A stretch of DNA of 64,000 nt from Myxococcales bacterium (GTDB lineage Bacteria; Myxococcota; Polyangia; Polyangiales; Polyangiaceae), in assembly GCA_003151595.1 (NCBI GenBank), contig PLXW01000030.1:26987-90986 (forward strand), read 5' to 3'. The notes below the pieces were generated by a model, which had not been told where the DNA came from, did no database searches, and saw nothing but the letters and a program-made list of their open reading frames with translations. The translations under genes and the position numbers were made by a program. Numbering within the stretch: position 1 is the first letter of the stretch; each line of letters begins with the position of its first letter. Below, piece after piece: positions 7,623-16,354 of the stretch.

Positions 7623-9569
7623 ATGTCACCGCATTCTCGTCGCGAGGTCGTCGCGGCGCCCCGGTCGTCTTCTCCTTCCTTCGCGGGAATCGTCACGCGC
7701 GTCGTCCCCGCGTGGCGGTCGCAGGTGCGAGCGCGAAGGTGGGCGGGGCGTGCACTGCTACTCGTGCCCGCGCTGGGGATCGTGGCGGCCGACGCGCTCC
7801 GTCGCGGGCCGTGGCTCGCGCAGATGGATCGCGCCGACTTGCGGACGTACGCGCTCGCGCTGGCGATGAGCGTCGCCTTGTGGACGAGCCTCGGGTGCAT
7901 CGCCGCGAAGCGGATCGGCGGCGCGCGTTGGATCGCGCGCGTCGGGCTCGTCGTGCTCGCCATCGGCGCAGTCGGCGCGCAGCTCTACACGTTCGACCGT
8001 TACCAGGCGTACCTCGATCACCGCGCGGTCCTCGTCGGCACGTCGATGCTGCCGAGCGTCGGGCAACAGCTCTGGATGGACCGATGGACCTTCGCGCACG
8101 CGGTCGTTCCGGCGGCGCTCGTCGCGCTCCTCGTGCCGTGGATCGCGATGCGGCTCGCGCCGTCGCGGCCGTCGAGCGCGACGCGCGCGCGTGACGTCCT
8201 CGCGCTGATGGTCCTGGCGATGGCGTTCGGATCGCCCGGTCGAAGCGAGGCACAGGCCGCGAGCCCCGATGTCCTCTATCTCGCGGCGATGGGGCAGCTC
8301 TCGCGCGCACACTGGGATCACAACGAGACGATCGAGCGGGTTCACCCCGGTCCGCGCTCGCCGATCCCCGTGCCCGCATTGCACGCGACGCCGTCGCGCA
8401 TGCGCAACGTGCTGCTCGTGCTCACCGAGTCGGTGCGCGCGCAATCGACGTGCGTCGCGTACACGAAGGACTGCCCGTGGACTCCGAACGCGAACGCCGC
8501 GGTGCCGAATCGCCTGCCGCTGACACAGATGCGCGCGGTCGACTCGACGACGGCGATCTCGCTCTCGGTCTTGTGGAGCGGACTCGCGCCGACCGAGTCG
8601 CGCGCGGCGATGCACTCTGCGCCGCTGCTCTGGGAGTACGCGCGCGCGGCGGGGCTGGAGACGGCGTACTGGACGTCGCAGAACCTGCTCTTCGGAAACG
8701 CGGGCGAGTGGGTGCGCGGGTTGCCGCTGACCAAGAGCGTGAACGCGACGCAGCTCGAGCCCGACGCGGATCTCGACACGGGCGCCGACGACGGCAAGCT
8801 GGTCGATCGCGCGCTCGCCGACATGGGCTCGCTGCGCGAGCCGTTCGTCGGCGTGGTGCACCTGGCGAACACGCACTTCCCGTATGCTATCGACGAAGCC
8901 GACGCGCCGTTCCAGCCGCAGAACGACGCGACGGGTCCCGGCTACGAACGCGAGATCTTAAACCGGTACCGCGACTCGATCTGGCGCCAGGACAAGGCCA
9001 TCGGGCGATTTCTGCGGACGCTGCGGTCGACGCCCGAAGGGGCGCGCACGGTGGTCGTGTTCCTCTCCGATCACGGCGAGCAGATGCGCGAGAAGGGAGC
9101 CGTCGGTCACACCGGCACGCTCTACGAAGAAGAAGTGCGCATCCCGGCGTGGATCGACGCGCCGCCGGGAACGCTGACTGCGAGCGAAGAACAGAGCCTT
9201 CGTGGCCTGGCGACGACGCCGCTCACGACGCTCGACGTGCTCCCCACGCTGCTCGATCTCGCGGGCCTGTGGGACGACAAGGCGCTGGCCACGTTCCGCG
9301 CGTCGATGCCGGGGGCGAGCCTCCTGCGGGGTGGGTCGTCGGCCGATCGCGCCGTCGTGATGACGAACTGCACCGAGCTCTGGCAGTGCGCGTTCCGCAA
9401 CTGGGGGGCGATCCGCGGTGCGCGTAAGTTGATCGCGCACCAGTACGATGCCGACTGGAGCTGCTTCGATACGTCGACGGATCCCGAGGAGAAGCACGAT
9501 CTCGGGGCCGCCGCGTGCGGCGATCTTCGTGAAGTGGCCGAGGCCGGCGGGCGCGGACGTCCTTTTTAA
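7623..9569 (+). CDS. Membrane-anchored sulfatase/phosphoethanolamine-transferase-fold protein
   Basis: A 648-residue protein with four or five hydrophobic segments in the first 210 residues, followed by an alkaline-phosphatase-superfamily catalytic domain facing outside. Metal and nucleophile signatures are VLLVLTESVRAQ, the DSTTAISLSVLWSG stretch (likely catalytic Thr, as in EptA/LtaS-type enzymes), VHLANTHFPY, FLSDHGEQ and GHTGTLYEEEVRIP. Relatives transfer phosphoethanolamine or glycerolphosphate from phospholipids, or hydrolyse sulfate esters; which reaction applies here cannot be read from sequence. It stands alone, with 183 bp upstream that hold no gene I can support. Confidence 0.85.
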   Translation: MSPHSRREVVAAPRSSSPSFAGIVTRVVPAWRSQVRARRWAGRALLLVPALGIVAADALRRGPWLAQMDRADLRTYALALAMSVALWTSLGCIAAKRIGGARWIARVGLVVLAIGAVGAQLYTFDRYQAYLDHRAVLVGTSMLPSVGQQLWMDRWTFAHAVVPAALVALLVPWIAMRLAPSRPSSATRARDVLALMVLAMAFGSPGRSEAQAASPDVLYLAAMGQLSRAHWDHNETIERVHPGPRSPIPVPALHATPSRMRNVLLVLTESVRAQSTCVAYTKDCPWTPNANAAVPNRLPLTQMRAVDSTTAISLSVLWSGLAPTESRAAMHSAPLLWEYARAAGLETAYWTSQNLLFGNAGEWVRGLPLTKSVNATQLEPDADLDTGADDGKLVDRALADMGSLREPFVGVVHLANTHFPYAIDEADAPFQPQNDATGPGYEREILNRYRDSIWRQDKAIGRFLRTLRSTPEGARTVVVFLSDHGEQMREKGAVGHTGTLYEEEVRIPAWIDAPPGTLTASEEQSLRGLATTPLTTLDVLPTLLDLAGLWDDKALATFRASMPGASLLRGGSSADRAVVMTNCTELWQCAFRNWGAIRGARKLIAHQYDADWSCFDTSTDPEEKHDLGAAACGDLREVAEAGGRGRPF

Positions 9570-9626
9570 GCATCGGGCGTCACGCGGGCCCCGATTCGTG
9601 CGACCATCTTCGTGAGTGGAGGTTCC

Positions 9627-12600
9627 ATGGCGCATGACCGCGCCGAGCCCGAAGCGAAGGCCGCATCGGAGAGGGGCAGCACCACGGATCCCGGTGAGGT
9701 GATCGACATCTCTACCGACCATGGCGACGAGGTCGCCGGACCCGCGTCGATCGACAAGCTCCTCGCGTTGACGGAAGAAGGCTGGGACATCGACCAGCAA
9801 GTGAAGAAGCTGCAGACCGCGGCGGGGCAGCAGCCTGCCTTCCGCACGGACATTCCGCGCGCGCCGAAGGTGCCGAGCGTGATGGTGCCGACGCCGTTCG
9901 AGCTGGGGATGAGGCCGGGATCGGGGTCGTCGTTCGCCACGACGGGGATCGCGCAGCCCTCGATCGTCGAATCGTCGCCGCCACCCGTGCCGGTACCGTC
10001 GCGACCGCCGCCGCTGCCCGGCGCGCGCGGACGATCGAGCGCGCCGCCGCCCAGCGGGAGACGGGGACCGCCGCCTCTGCCGAGGACGACGCCGCTGCCG
10101 CCGGAAGGGTCGCCCTCGGGACCGCCGCCGCGGCCGTCGCAGTCGATGCCCCACTCGATGCCCAAGGGGCGCGCGCAGATCGATCCGCTGTCGGCGTCTG
10201 CGCTTGTCGAGCTGCTTCACGCGCGCGTGGCGACGCTCGAAGGGGGCGACGACAAGCTGGCGCTGGCGCGCGTCCATCTGGAGCTCGCGGTCGCGCACGA
10301 GATGGCGGGCGACGACGCGAAGGCGCAGCACCACGCGAACCTCGCGCTCGGCGTCGATCGCGCGTTCGCAGCGGCGCATGGCCTCTTGCGAAGACAGAAG
10401 CACGGGCGCGGGGCGATCGCGCCGATGCTCGCGCACATCGAGTTCGAGCTGGAGAGCGCGACGAGCGAAGCGGCGACCGTCGAGCTCCTCGCGGAGAAAG
10501 CGCGGCTCGTCGATGCCCTGGGCGACAGGCCCGACACCGCGCGAGCCGCGTGGGAAGCAGCGCTCACGCGCGCGCCGAATCACGCGGCGGCGCTGAAGGG
10601 GCTCGAGGCGCAGATCACCGCGCGCACGTGGCTCGGCGACGACGCGGGCGCGGCGAAGGGCGCGAGCCGATCGGCGCCCGATGTTCCGTTCGGGCCGGCG
10701 CGGCGGGCCGAGGCGTACGACGCGCTGGCGGTGCACCTCGGGCGAATGGCGGATGCATACGCCTCGGCGCCCAAGCTGGCGGCGTGGCTTCACGAAGAGC
10801 GCGCGCAGATCTTGGAGCGGAGACTCGGTCGCGTCGATGCGGCACGAGGGGCGCTGGAGCGGGCCATCGCGCTCGATCCGAGCGTGGGCCCCGTGCGCGA
10901 AGCATACGTGCGCCATCTCGCGGCGAACGCCGACGCGGCCGCGCTGTGCAGCGCGCTGTCGGACGAATCGCAGATCGAGAAGGACCCGACGCGGAGCGCG
11001 CGACTGGAGCTCGACGCGGCGTGCCTGGCGCATCTTCAGCTGCGCGACGATCCCCGCGCGATCCTCTTGCTCGAGAGGGCCGCGGCGCGCGCACCGACGA
11101 TCGCGAGCGTCGATCGTCGCGTGCTCGACGAGCTCGTGACGCTGCACGAGTCGGCCGGCGAATGGCTGGAAGCCGCGCGCGCGCGGCGCCGGCGGCTTCA
11201 GTTCGTGACGGAGCCCGCGTCGCTGGCGTTCGAGCTTCGTGCGCTGGCGATGATCGGCGAACGGATCGCCGAGCTCGGTCAGGCGATCGGCGACGTGCAA
11301 CGCGCGCTCGCGGTCGACGCGACCGATCCCACGTTGGTCGAGCTGCTCGATCGGTTGCTCGAGGAGGCGAACAAGCCCGAGCAGCGCGTCGCCTTGTGGC
11401 TTACCGAGGGTGCTCGCGCCGAAGACGCGCCGCGGCGCGCGCGCGCGCTGGCCAAGGCCGCGCACATCACCGAGGTCGTGCTCAGCAAACCGGACGACGC
11501 CGTGAAGCACCTGCGCGCGGCGTGGGTCGCCTCGCCCGGCGACTCGGAGGTGCTCGATCACCTGGCGCGACTGCTCGCCCCTTCGCCCAGCGAGTCGCTC
11601 GACAGCGAAGTGCGCGGGCTCGCGGAGCTCTACACGCAGGCCGCGCAGAAGACGAACGACGGCGTGCGGCGCGTCGCGTACCTGGAGAAGGTCGCGCTCC
11701 TCTGGGAAGACATGCTCGGCGACACGCGGCGCGCGGCGCGGGCGTACGAGGACATCTTGCTCGTCGTGCCCGACCATCGCGGCGCGCTCCTGGGCCTCGC
11801 CCGAACGGCGGCTCGGATCGGCGACGATCGCGCGCTGGCGCGCGCGCTCCTCGACGAGGCGAAGCACGCGCACGACGGCGTCGACGTGCTGGCGCTGAAG
11901 ACCCGCGCGGCGACGGCGCTCGCGCGGATCGATCCGGCGCGCGCGCTGAAGCTCGTGGCCGAGGTGATCGACGCCGAGCCGGCGCACACGTCGGCGCGCA
12001 CGCTCGAGACGCGGCTGCACGAGGACGCGGGGCGATGGGAGGCGGCGGCGAAGTCGTACCGCGCGCGCATCGATCACGCGCCGAAGCTGCAGGACAAGGT
12101 CTCGCTGTGGCTCGCGCTGGCGCAGGTGCAGGAGACGCGGCTGCGCACGCCGTACGACGCCATCGAGTCGTTGAAGGCGGCGCGCGTGCTCGACCCCGCG
12201 CACCCCGTGCCCGACGCGGAGATCGCGCGCGTGCTGTCGGCGACGGGGAACGATCGCGCGCTGAAGACGGCGTACGTCGATCTCGCGCAGACGTCGCGCA
12301 CGCCCGAGGAGAAGGCGCGATTCCTGGTGCGCGCCGCCGAGCTCGACGAGATGCGCCTGTCCGACGACGTGTCGGCGATCGACTCGTACGCCAAGGCGCT
12401 GGCGCAAACGCCGGACGATGACCTCGTGTCGGAGCGGCTGGCGCGCGTGCTCGCACGACGCGCGGCGACGACGGCGGCGCGCGGAGACGACGGGCCGCGC
12501 GGGCCTCAAGAGGGGCTGGGCGCGCTCGTGAAGCACGTGGCGTCGCGCGTCGAACGCGCGCGCACGCCGAGCGACGAGCGCGCGGTGCAATTCGACCTGG

Positions 12601-15425
12601 CGTGGCTCCTCGCCGAGACGGGCACCGAGCTTCCGCGCGCGACGGGGCTGCTCGAGTCGATCCTGGAGAGCGAGCCCGATCACGCGGCGGCGATGCGCCT
12701 GCTCGAGTCGATCGCGCGGCGCAATCAAGCGTGGGCGCCGCTGTCGCGCGTGCTCACGCAAGAGGGGGACACGCTCGTCGATGTCCGCGCGCGGCTCGGT
12801 GCGCTGTGGGAGCTGGCGTCGCTCGAAGAGTGGCGACTGCCGGTGAGCGACGCGCAGTCGACGTACGCCCGCATCCTGGAGCTCGATCCGACGGACCCCG
12901 GCGCGCTCGAGTCGGTCGTACGGCGAGAGATGCCGAACGCGCGGCGGGGCGAAGGTCGCGCGCGGCGCGCCGTCGTGAGCGCGCTTCAATCGCTGTGCGC
13001 GATCGCGCCCGACGACGGAACGAGGCTCGCGCTCGAGCTTCGTTTGGCGATGTTGCTCGAAGGGATCGCCGCAGAGTCGAGCGACGGCTCGGGACCGCAG
13101 CTCGCGCGTGAAGCGCTCTCCCGGTACGGCGAAGCGCTGGGCGTCGACCCGCAGTCGGTCACCGCAGCCAGCGGGCTCGCGCGGCTGTCGACGCGCCTCG
13201 CCGATGCGTATGGAGCGGTCGCGGCATCGACATCGTTGGCCGATCTCGCCACGCAACCCAAAGCGCGAGCGCGCTACCTCTTCGACGCCGCCGAGCTCCT
13301 CCTCGGCCCCGACGACGACGAGCGTCTCGGCCCGCGCCCCGAGCGACGCGCGCGCGCCATGGCGCTCCTCGAGCGCGCGCTCGATGCCGACGCCGACGCG
13401 ATCGCGGCGGCCCAGCGCCTGGCCGCGCTCCGCATGGAAGACGGCGAGAGCGAACGGCTCATCGCAACGTTCCAGATCACGCTGGCGCGCGCGCAGCTCC
13501 CCGACGCCGTCATCATGCTGGGGACCGAGATCGCGCGGGTGGCACGCGACGAGCTGCGCGATCTGGTCGTCGCCATAGATGCCATGCGACGCGTGCGCGC
13601 CGCCGCGCCGTCGCACGTCCCTTCCCTGCTCACGCTCGCCGAGCTGTGCATCGCGCAGCGGAGCTGGCCCGAAGCGGTCGAAGCGCTCGAGGCGGTCGTC
13701 GCCAAGAGCCACGAACCGTCACCCAAGCTGACCGCGCTCTTCGCGCTCTCCAGCGTCTACGAGAAGGTCCTCGGGCGCCCCGACGATGCCGAGCGCGCTC
13801 TTCGACTCGCGCTCTCGATCGAACCAGGGAACGCGCGCGCGCTGCGTGCGCTCCTTCATCGGCTGGCATCGTCGCGGAAGCCCGGCGTTCAACCGACGGC
13901 CGCCGCGCGCGAAGAGATCGCCGACCTGCTCGAGCGCCTCTCGCAAGCCGAGCGCGACCCCGCGTCCAAGTGCGACATCCTCCTCGAGCTCTCCGACCTG
14001 CGCATGCACCTCGGCGATCCGCACGCTGCAGAGCGCGCGCTCGTCGAAGCCGTGGCGCACGCCCCGCAGAACGCGCGTGCCTTCGCGCGCCTCGGCGCTC
14101 TCTACCGAACCACCGCCGGGAAAGACGCCATCAGCTACGGCCGAGCGCTCTCGGCGGTCATCGCCCGCGGGACGCAGCTCGGTCACGTCGATGCGCGATG
14201 GCTGGCGACGCTGGGGCAGCTCGAGGTCGAGTCGCTGGGGCGCATCCGCGACGGCATCACGCATCTCCAGCGCGCCACGCAGATGGACCCCACGCTCTAC
14301 GAGACCCGCTTCGAGCTGGCGGCGGCGTATGCGCGCGTGGGGGCGAACGAAGACACGGCCCGCACGATCCTGTCGATGATCAACCCGTCGTCGCGGCCGC
14401 TCGCCGGTCTGGCCGATCTCGGATCGGGGCTCGAGCTGCTCGAGCGCGCGCTCGGCGCGGAGCGTCGAAGCGAAGAGGCGCTCGTGGTCAGCGAGCTGCG
14501 CGCGCTCGCCGGCGATCTGGACGACGGGCGTCACGCCTGGCTCCGCGCGCGGCGCTTGCCGGCGCTCGAGTCGCATCACGGCCAGCTCGATCGCCCGACG
14601 CTCGTGACGCACGTGCTCCCGCCGGAGGGGCGCCACGTGCTCCTCGAGGTCGCAGCGGCCATCGCCGGCATCGAGTCGAAGATGCTGCGCGCCGACGTGA
14701 GCGAGCTCGGGATCTCGTCGCGCGATCGCATCGGTTCGCGGAGCGGCCACCCTACGCGTCATGCGCTCGACCGCTTGACCAAGGCGCTCGGTCTCTCCGA
14801 CGTCGAGCTCGTCGTGACCGCATCGGTCTCACGCACCCGCGTGCTCGCACAAGACACGCTCTGGATCGTCGTCCCCAAGCCGGTGTCCGAGCTCCCAGAG
14901 CCTTCGCAGCTCGCGTCGCTCGGTCGCGCCCTCGCGCGCGTCGCGCTCGGCGTGCCGTGGCTGGAGGAGCTCCCGCCGCCGCACATCGAAGCGCTCCTCG
15001 TCGCGGCCGCGCGTCAGGTGGTTCCCACGTTCGGCGACGATTTCATCGACGTGCTCTCGAAGAAGCTCGTCGCCACGTACGAGCCGTCCGTCGCGCGCGC
15101 GCTCACGAGGCGCCAGAAGAAGATGCTCGAAGAGCTGGCGCCCCACATCGGCGCGCCGCAAGGGCGGCCGCTCCCCATCGAAGGGTTCATCGCCGCCCTC
15201 GCGCGCGCCGAGCTCCGGGCCGCGTATCTCCTGTGCGGCGATCTCCTGGCCACGATCGACGAGCTTCGGTCGCTCGACGCCATCTTCGCGCGCGCGACCG
15301 ATCGCCCGGGCCCATCGTCGGTGACGGCGGTGCTCGATCATTCGTTCGCCGGCGACATCGCCCGCTTCGGCCTCACCGCGGAAGCGACAGCGCTCCGCCG
15401 TCGCATCGGTACGACCTGGACCTGA
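9627..15425 (+). CDS. Giant TPR-repeat protein (1932 residues) with proline-rich N-terminal region
   Basis: No signal peptide is visible. After an acidic N-terminus, residues of roughly 105-175 are strongly Pro/Ser/Arg-rich. From about residue 185 nearly the whole protein is alpha-helical with repeated A-L-x-x-D-P-x and L-x-x-L-A-x-x patterns of tetratricopeptide type (for example RAIALDPSVGPVREAY, YARILELDPTDPGALE, HLQRATQMDPTLYETR). It therefore looks like a very large solenoid scaffold. The last 350 residues (from about ALDRLTKALG) are different and may form a separate globular domain. The start was set at ATG 9627 because GGAGG lies 6 nt upstream; a GTG at 9612 is weaker. Function is not recognised. 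Neighbours are separate transcription units, giving no clue. Confidence 0.85.
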   Translation: MAHDRAEPEAKAASERGSTTDPGEVIDISTDHGDEVAGPASIDKLLALTEEGWDIDQQVKKLQTAAGQQPAFRTDIPRAPKVPSVMVPTPFELGMRPGSGSSFATTGIAQPSIVESSPPPVPVPSRPPPLPGARGRSSAPPPSGRRGPPPLPRTTPLPPEGSPSGPPPRPSQSMPHSMPKGRAQIDPLSASALVELLHARVATLEGGDDKLALARVHLELAVAHEMAGDDAKAQHHANLALGVDRAFAAAHGLLRRQKHGRGAIAPMLAHIEFELESATSEAATVELLAEKARLVDALGDRPDTARAAWEAALTRAPNHAAALKGLEAQITARTWLGDDAGAAKGASRSAPDVPFGPARRAEAYDALAVHLGRMADAYASAPKLAAWLHEERAQILERRLGRVDAARGALERAIALDPSVGPVREAYVRHLAANADAAALCSALSDESQIEKDPTRSARLELDAACLAHLQLRDDPRAILLLERAAARAPTIASVDRRVLDELVTLHESAGEWLEAARARRRRLQFVTEPASLAFELRALAMIGERIAELGQAIGDVQRALAVDATDPTLVELLDRLLEEANKPEQRVALWLTEGARAEDAPRRARALAKAAHITEVVLSKPDDAVKHLRAAWVASPGDSEVLDHLARLLAPSPSESLDSEVRGLAELYTQAAQKTNDGVRRVAYLEKVALLWEDMLGDTRRAARAYEDILLVVPDHRGALLGLARTAARIGDDRALARALLDEAKHAHDGVDVLALKTRAATALARIDPARALKLVAEVIDAEPAHTSARTLETRLHEDAGRWEAAAKSYRARIDHAPKLQDKVSLWLALAQVQETRLRTPYDAIESLKAARVLDPAHPVPDAEIARVLSATGNDRALKTAYVDLAQTSRTPEEKARFLVRAAELDEMRLSDDVSAIDSYAKALAQTPDDDLVSERLARVLARRAATTAARGDDGPRGPQEGLGALVKHVASRVERARTPSDERAVQFDLAWLLAETGTELPRATGLLESILESEPDHAAAMRLLESIARRNQAWAPLSRVLTQEGDTLVDVRARLGALWELASLEEWRLPVSDAQSTYARILELDPTDPGALESVVRREMPNARRGEGRARRAVVSALQSLCAIAPDDGTRLALELRLAMLLEGIAAESSDGSGPQLAREALSRYGEALGVDPQSVTAASGLARLSTRLADAYGAVAASTSLADLATQPKARARYLFDAAELLLGPDDDERLGPRPERRARAMALLERALDADADAIAAAQRLAALRMEDGESERLIATFQITLARAQLPDAVIMLGTEIARVARDELRDLVVAIDAMRRVRAAAPSHVPSLLTLAELCIAQRSWPEAVEALEAVVAKSHEPSPKLTALFALSSVYEKVLGRPDDAERALRLALSIEPGNARALRALLHRLASSRKPGVQPTAAAREEIADLLERLSQAERDPASKCDILLELSDLRMHLGDPHAAERALVEAVAHAPQNARAFARLGALYRTTAGKDAISYGRALSAVIARGTQLGHVDARWLATLGQLEVESLGRIRDGITHLQRATQMDPTLYETRFELAAAYARVGANEDTARTILSMINPSSRPLAGLADLGSGLELLERALGAERRSEEALVVSELRALAGDLDDGRHAWLRARRLPALESHHGQLDRPTLVTHVLPPEGRHVLLEVAAAIAGIESKMLRADVSELGISSRDRIGSRSGHPTRHALDRLTKALGLSDVELVVTASVSRTRVLAQDTLWIVVPKPVSELPEPSQLASLGRALARVALGVPWLEELPPPHIEALLVAAARQVVPTFGDDFIDVLSKKLVATYEPSVARALTRRQKKMLEELAPHIGAPQGRPLPIEGFIAALARAELRAAYLLCGDLLATIDELRSLDAIFARATDRPGPSSVTAVLDHSFAGDIARFGLTAEATALRRRIGTTWT

Positions 15426-15426
15426 G

Positions 15427-16164
15427 TCAGGTCGGCGGCTTCACTCCCGGGCACACGCCGCTGGTGCGAACGCCGGAGCCCGAGGCCTTGGCGAGGCAAC
15501 CGTTCGCGTACGTGACGCCGTCGCATCCGCACGCCGGAGCGTACGAGTCGTCCGCGCACGCCGAGTCGTCGTTCGGGATCACGCACGTACCGCCCTGGAA
15601 TTGCGGGTCGCACGAGCCGTCGCTTGGCGCGCACAAGAGGCCGTCGGCGCACGCATGCCCGGGGAGACACGTCTCGCCCGGTTGAAGCTCGGTCGCGCAT
15701 CGCCCGCTCGTGCGGAGGCAGTCCATGTAGAGCACGACGTCGCGCGCCGAGGTCGGCGTGGGGAAGTGGACGAAGTACTTCACGTTGCCGGTCTGGTCGT
15801 CGATGTTCGTGAGCACGAAGCCCGACTCGACGTCGAAGGCGTTGATGAGCTCCACGTTCTTGTCGTTGTGGACCATCCACAGCTCGAACCGGATCGGCGA
15901 GCCGTCACTGGTCGCCGCTTCGAGCTGCACCTTCGCGCCGACGTCGAGGTTCACGTCGGCGAGGACGTCGCCGGCCACGTGAAGGCGATTGTTGACCCCG
16001 AAGTAGAGGTGCTCCGAAGGCGCGCTGGTGTCGATCGTGACCGACTGGGGCGCGGGTGACGCAGGCGGCAAACGCGCTGCGTTATCGTCGGGTGAGCCCC
16101 CGCAACCTGTCGCCGCGAGCCCCGCCAGAGCGAGAACCGCGACAGAATATCCGTGAGAAAACAT
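15427..16164 (-). CDS. Secreted lipoprotein with C-terminal Kazal-type domain
   Basis: A 245-residue protein with a lipobox (LAATGC, Cys at about 21) after a hydrophobic leader. The middle is a beta-rich segment of unknown fold. The C-terminus carries an 'atypical Kazal' pattern: SACADDSYAPACGCDGVTY, then N-x-C and a final C, with the typical Y-x-P-x-C-G and D-G-V-T-Y signature. Kazal domains often inhibit serine proteases, but many bacterial versions have no proven target. GGAGG sits 7 nt upstream of ATG 16164, and a good sigma-70-like promoter lies at 16221-16249. Its 3' end abuts the end of the TPR gene (1 bp gap, convergent). Confidence 0.85.
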   Translation of the reverse strand: MFSHGYSVAVLALAGLAATGCGGSPDDNAARLPPASPAPQSVTIDTSAPSEHLYFGVNNRLHVAGDVLADVNLDVGAKVQLEAATSDGSPIRFELWMVHNDKNVELINAFDVESGFVLTNIDDQTGNVKYFVHFPTPTSARDVVLYMDCLRTSGRCATELQPGETCLPGHACADGLLCAPSDGSCDPQFQGGTCVIPNDDSACADDSYAPACGCDGVTYANGCLAKASGSGVRTSGVCPGVKPPT

Positions 16165-16220
16165 GGCGATTCCTCCGAGGCGGCCAACTGCTCCGCCTTT
16201 GCTGATGCCCTATGACGCAA

Positions 16221-16249
16221 TGCGTAGGCACCCGGCCGCTAGCTGTCAA
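16221..16249 (-). promoter_or_regulatory. Sigma-70-like promoter for the Kazal lipoprotein gene
   Basis: On the minus strand TTGACA (16249-16244) is followed after exactly 17 nt by TACGCA (16226-16221). The lipoprotein start is about 57 nt downstream of the -10 box. The -35 is a perfect consensus and the spacing is ideal; the -10 matches 4 of 6. Confidence 0.55.
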
Positions 16250-16354
16250 GTCCCTCCCACCCCAACCCACCCCGGCGCCTTCTCTTTTCGAGAGAATCGC
16301 GGCCACCGCGGCCAGTGCTCACGCGGTCGAATTGTCCGATGCGGACGCGTCGAA

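Noticed and set aside
8958..13712. 1584-codon open frame on the minus strand across the sulfatase-like and TPR genes
   Set aside because: It is a shadow caused by high third-position GC; its translation is Arg/Ala-rich with no domain, and the plus strand carries clear conserved proteins.
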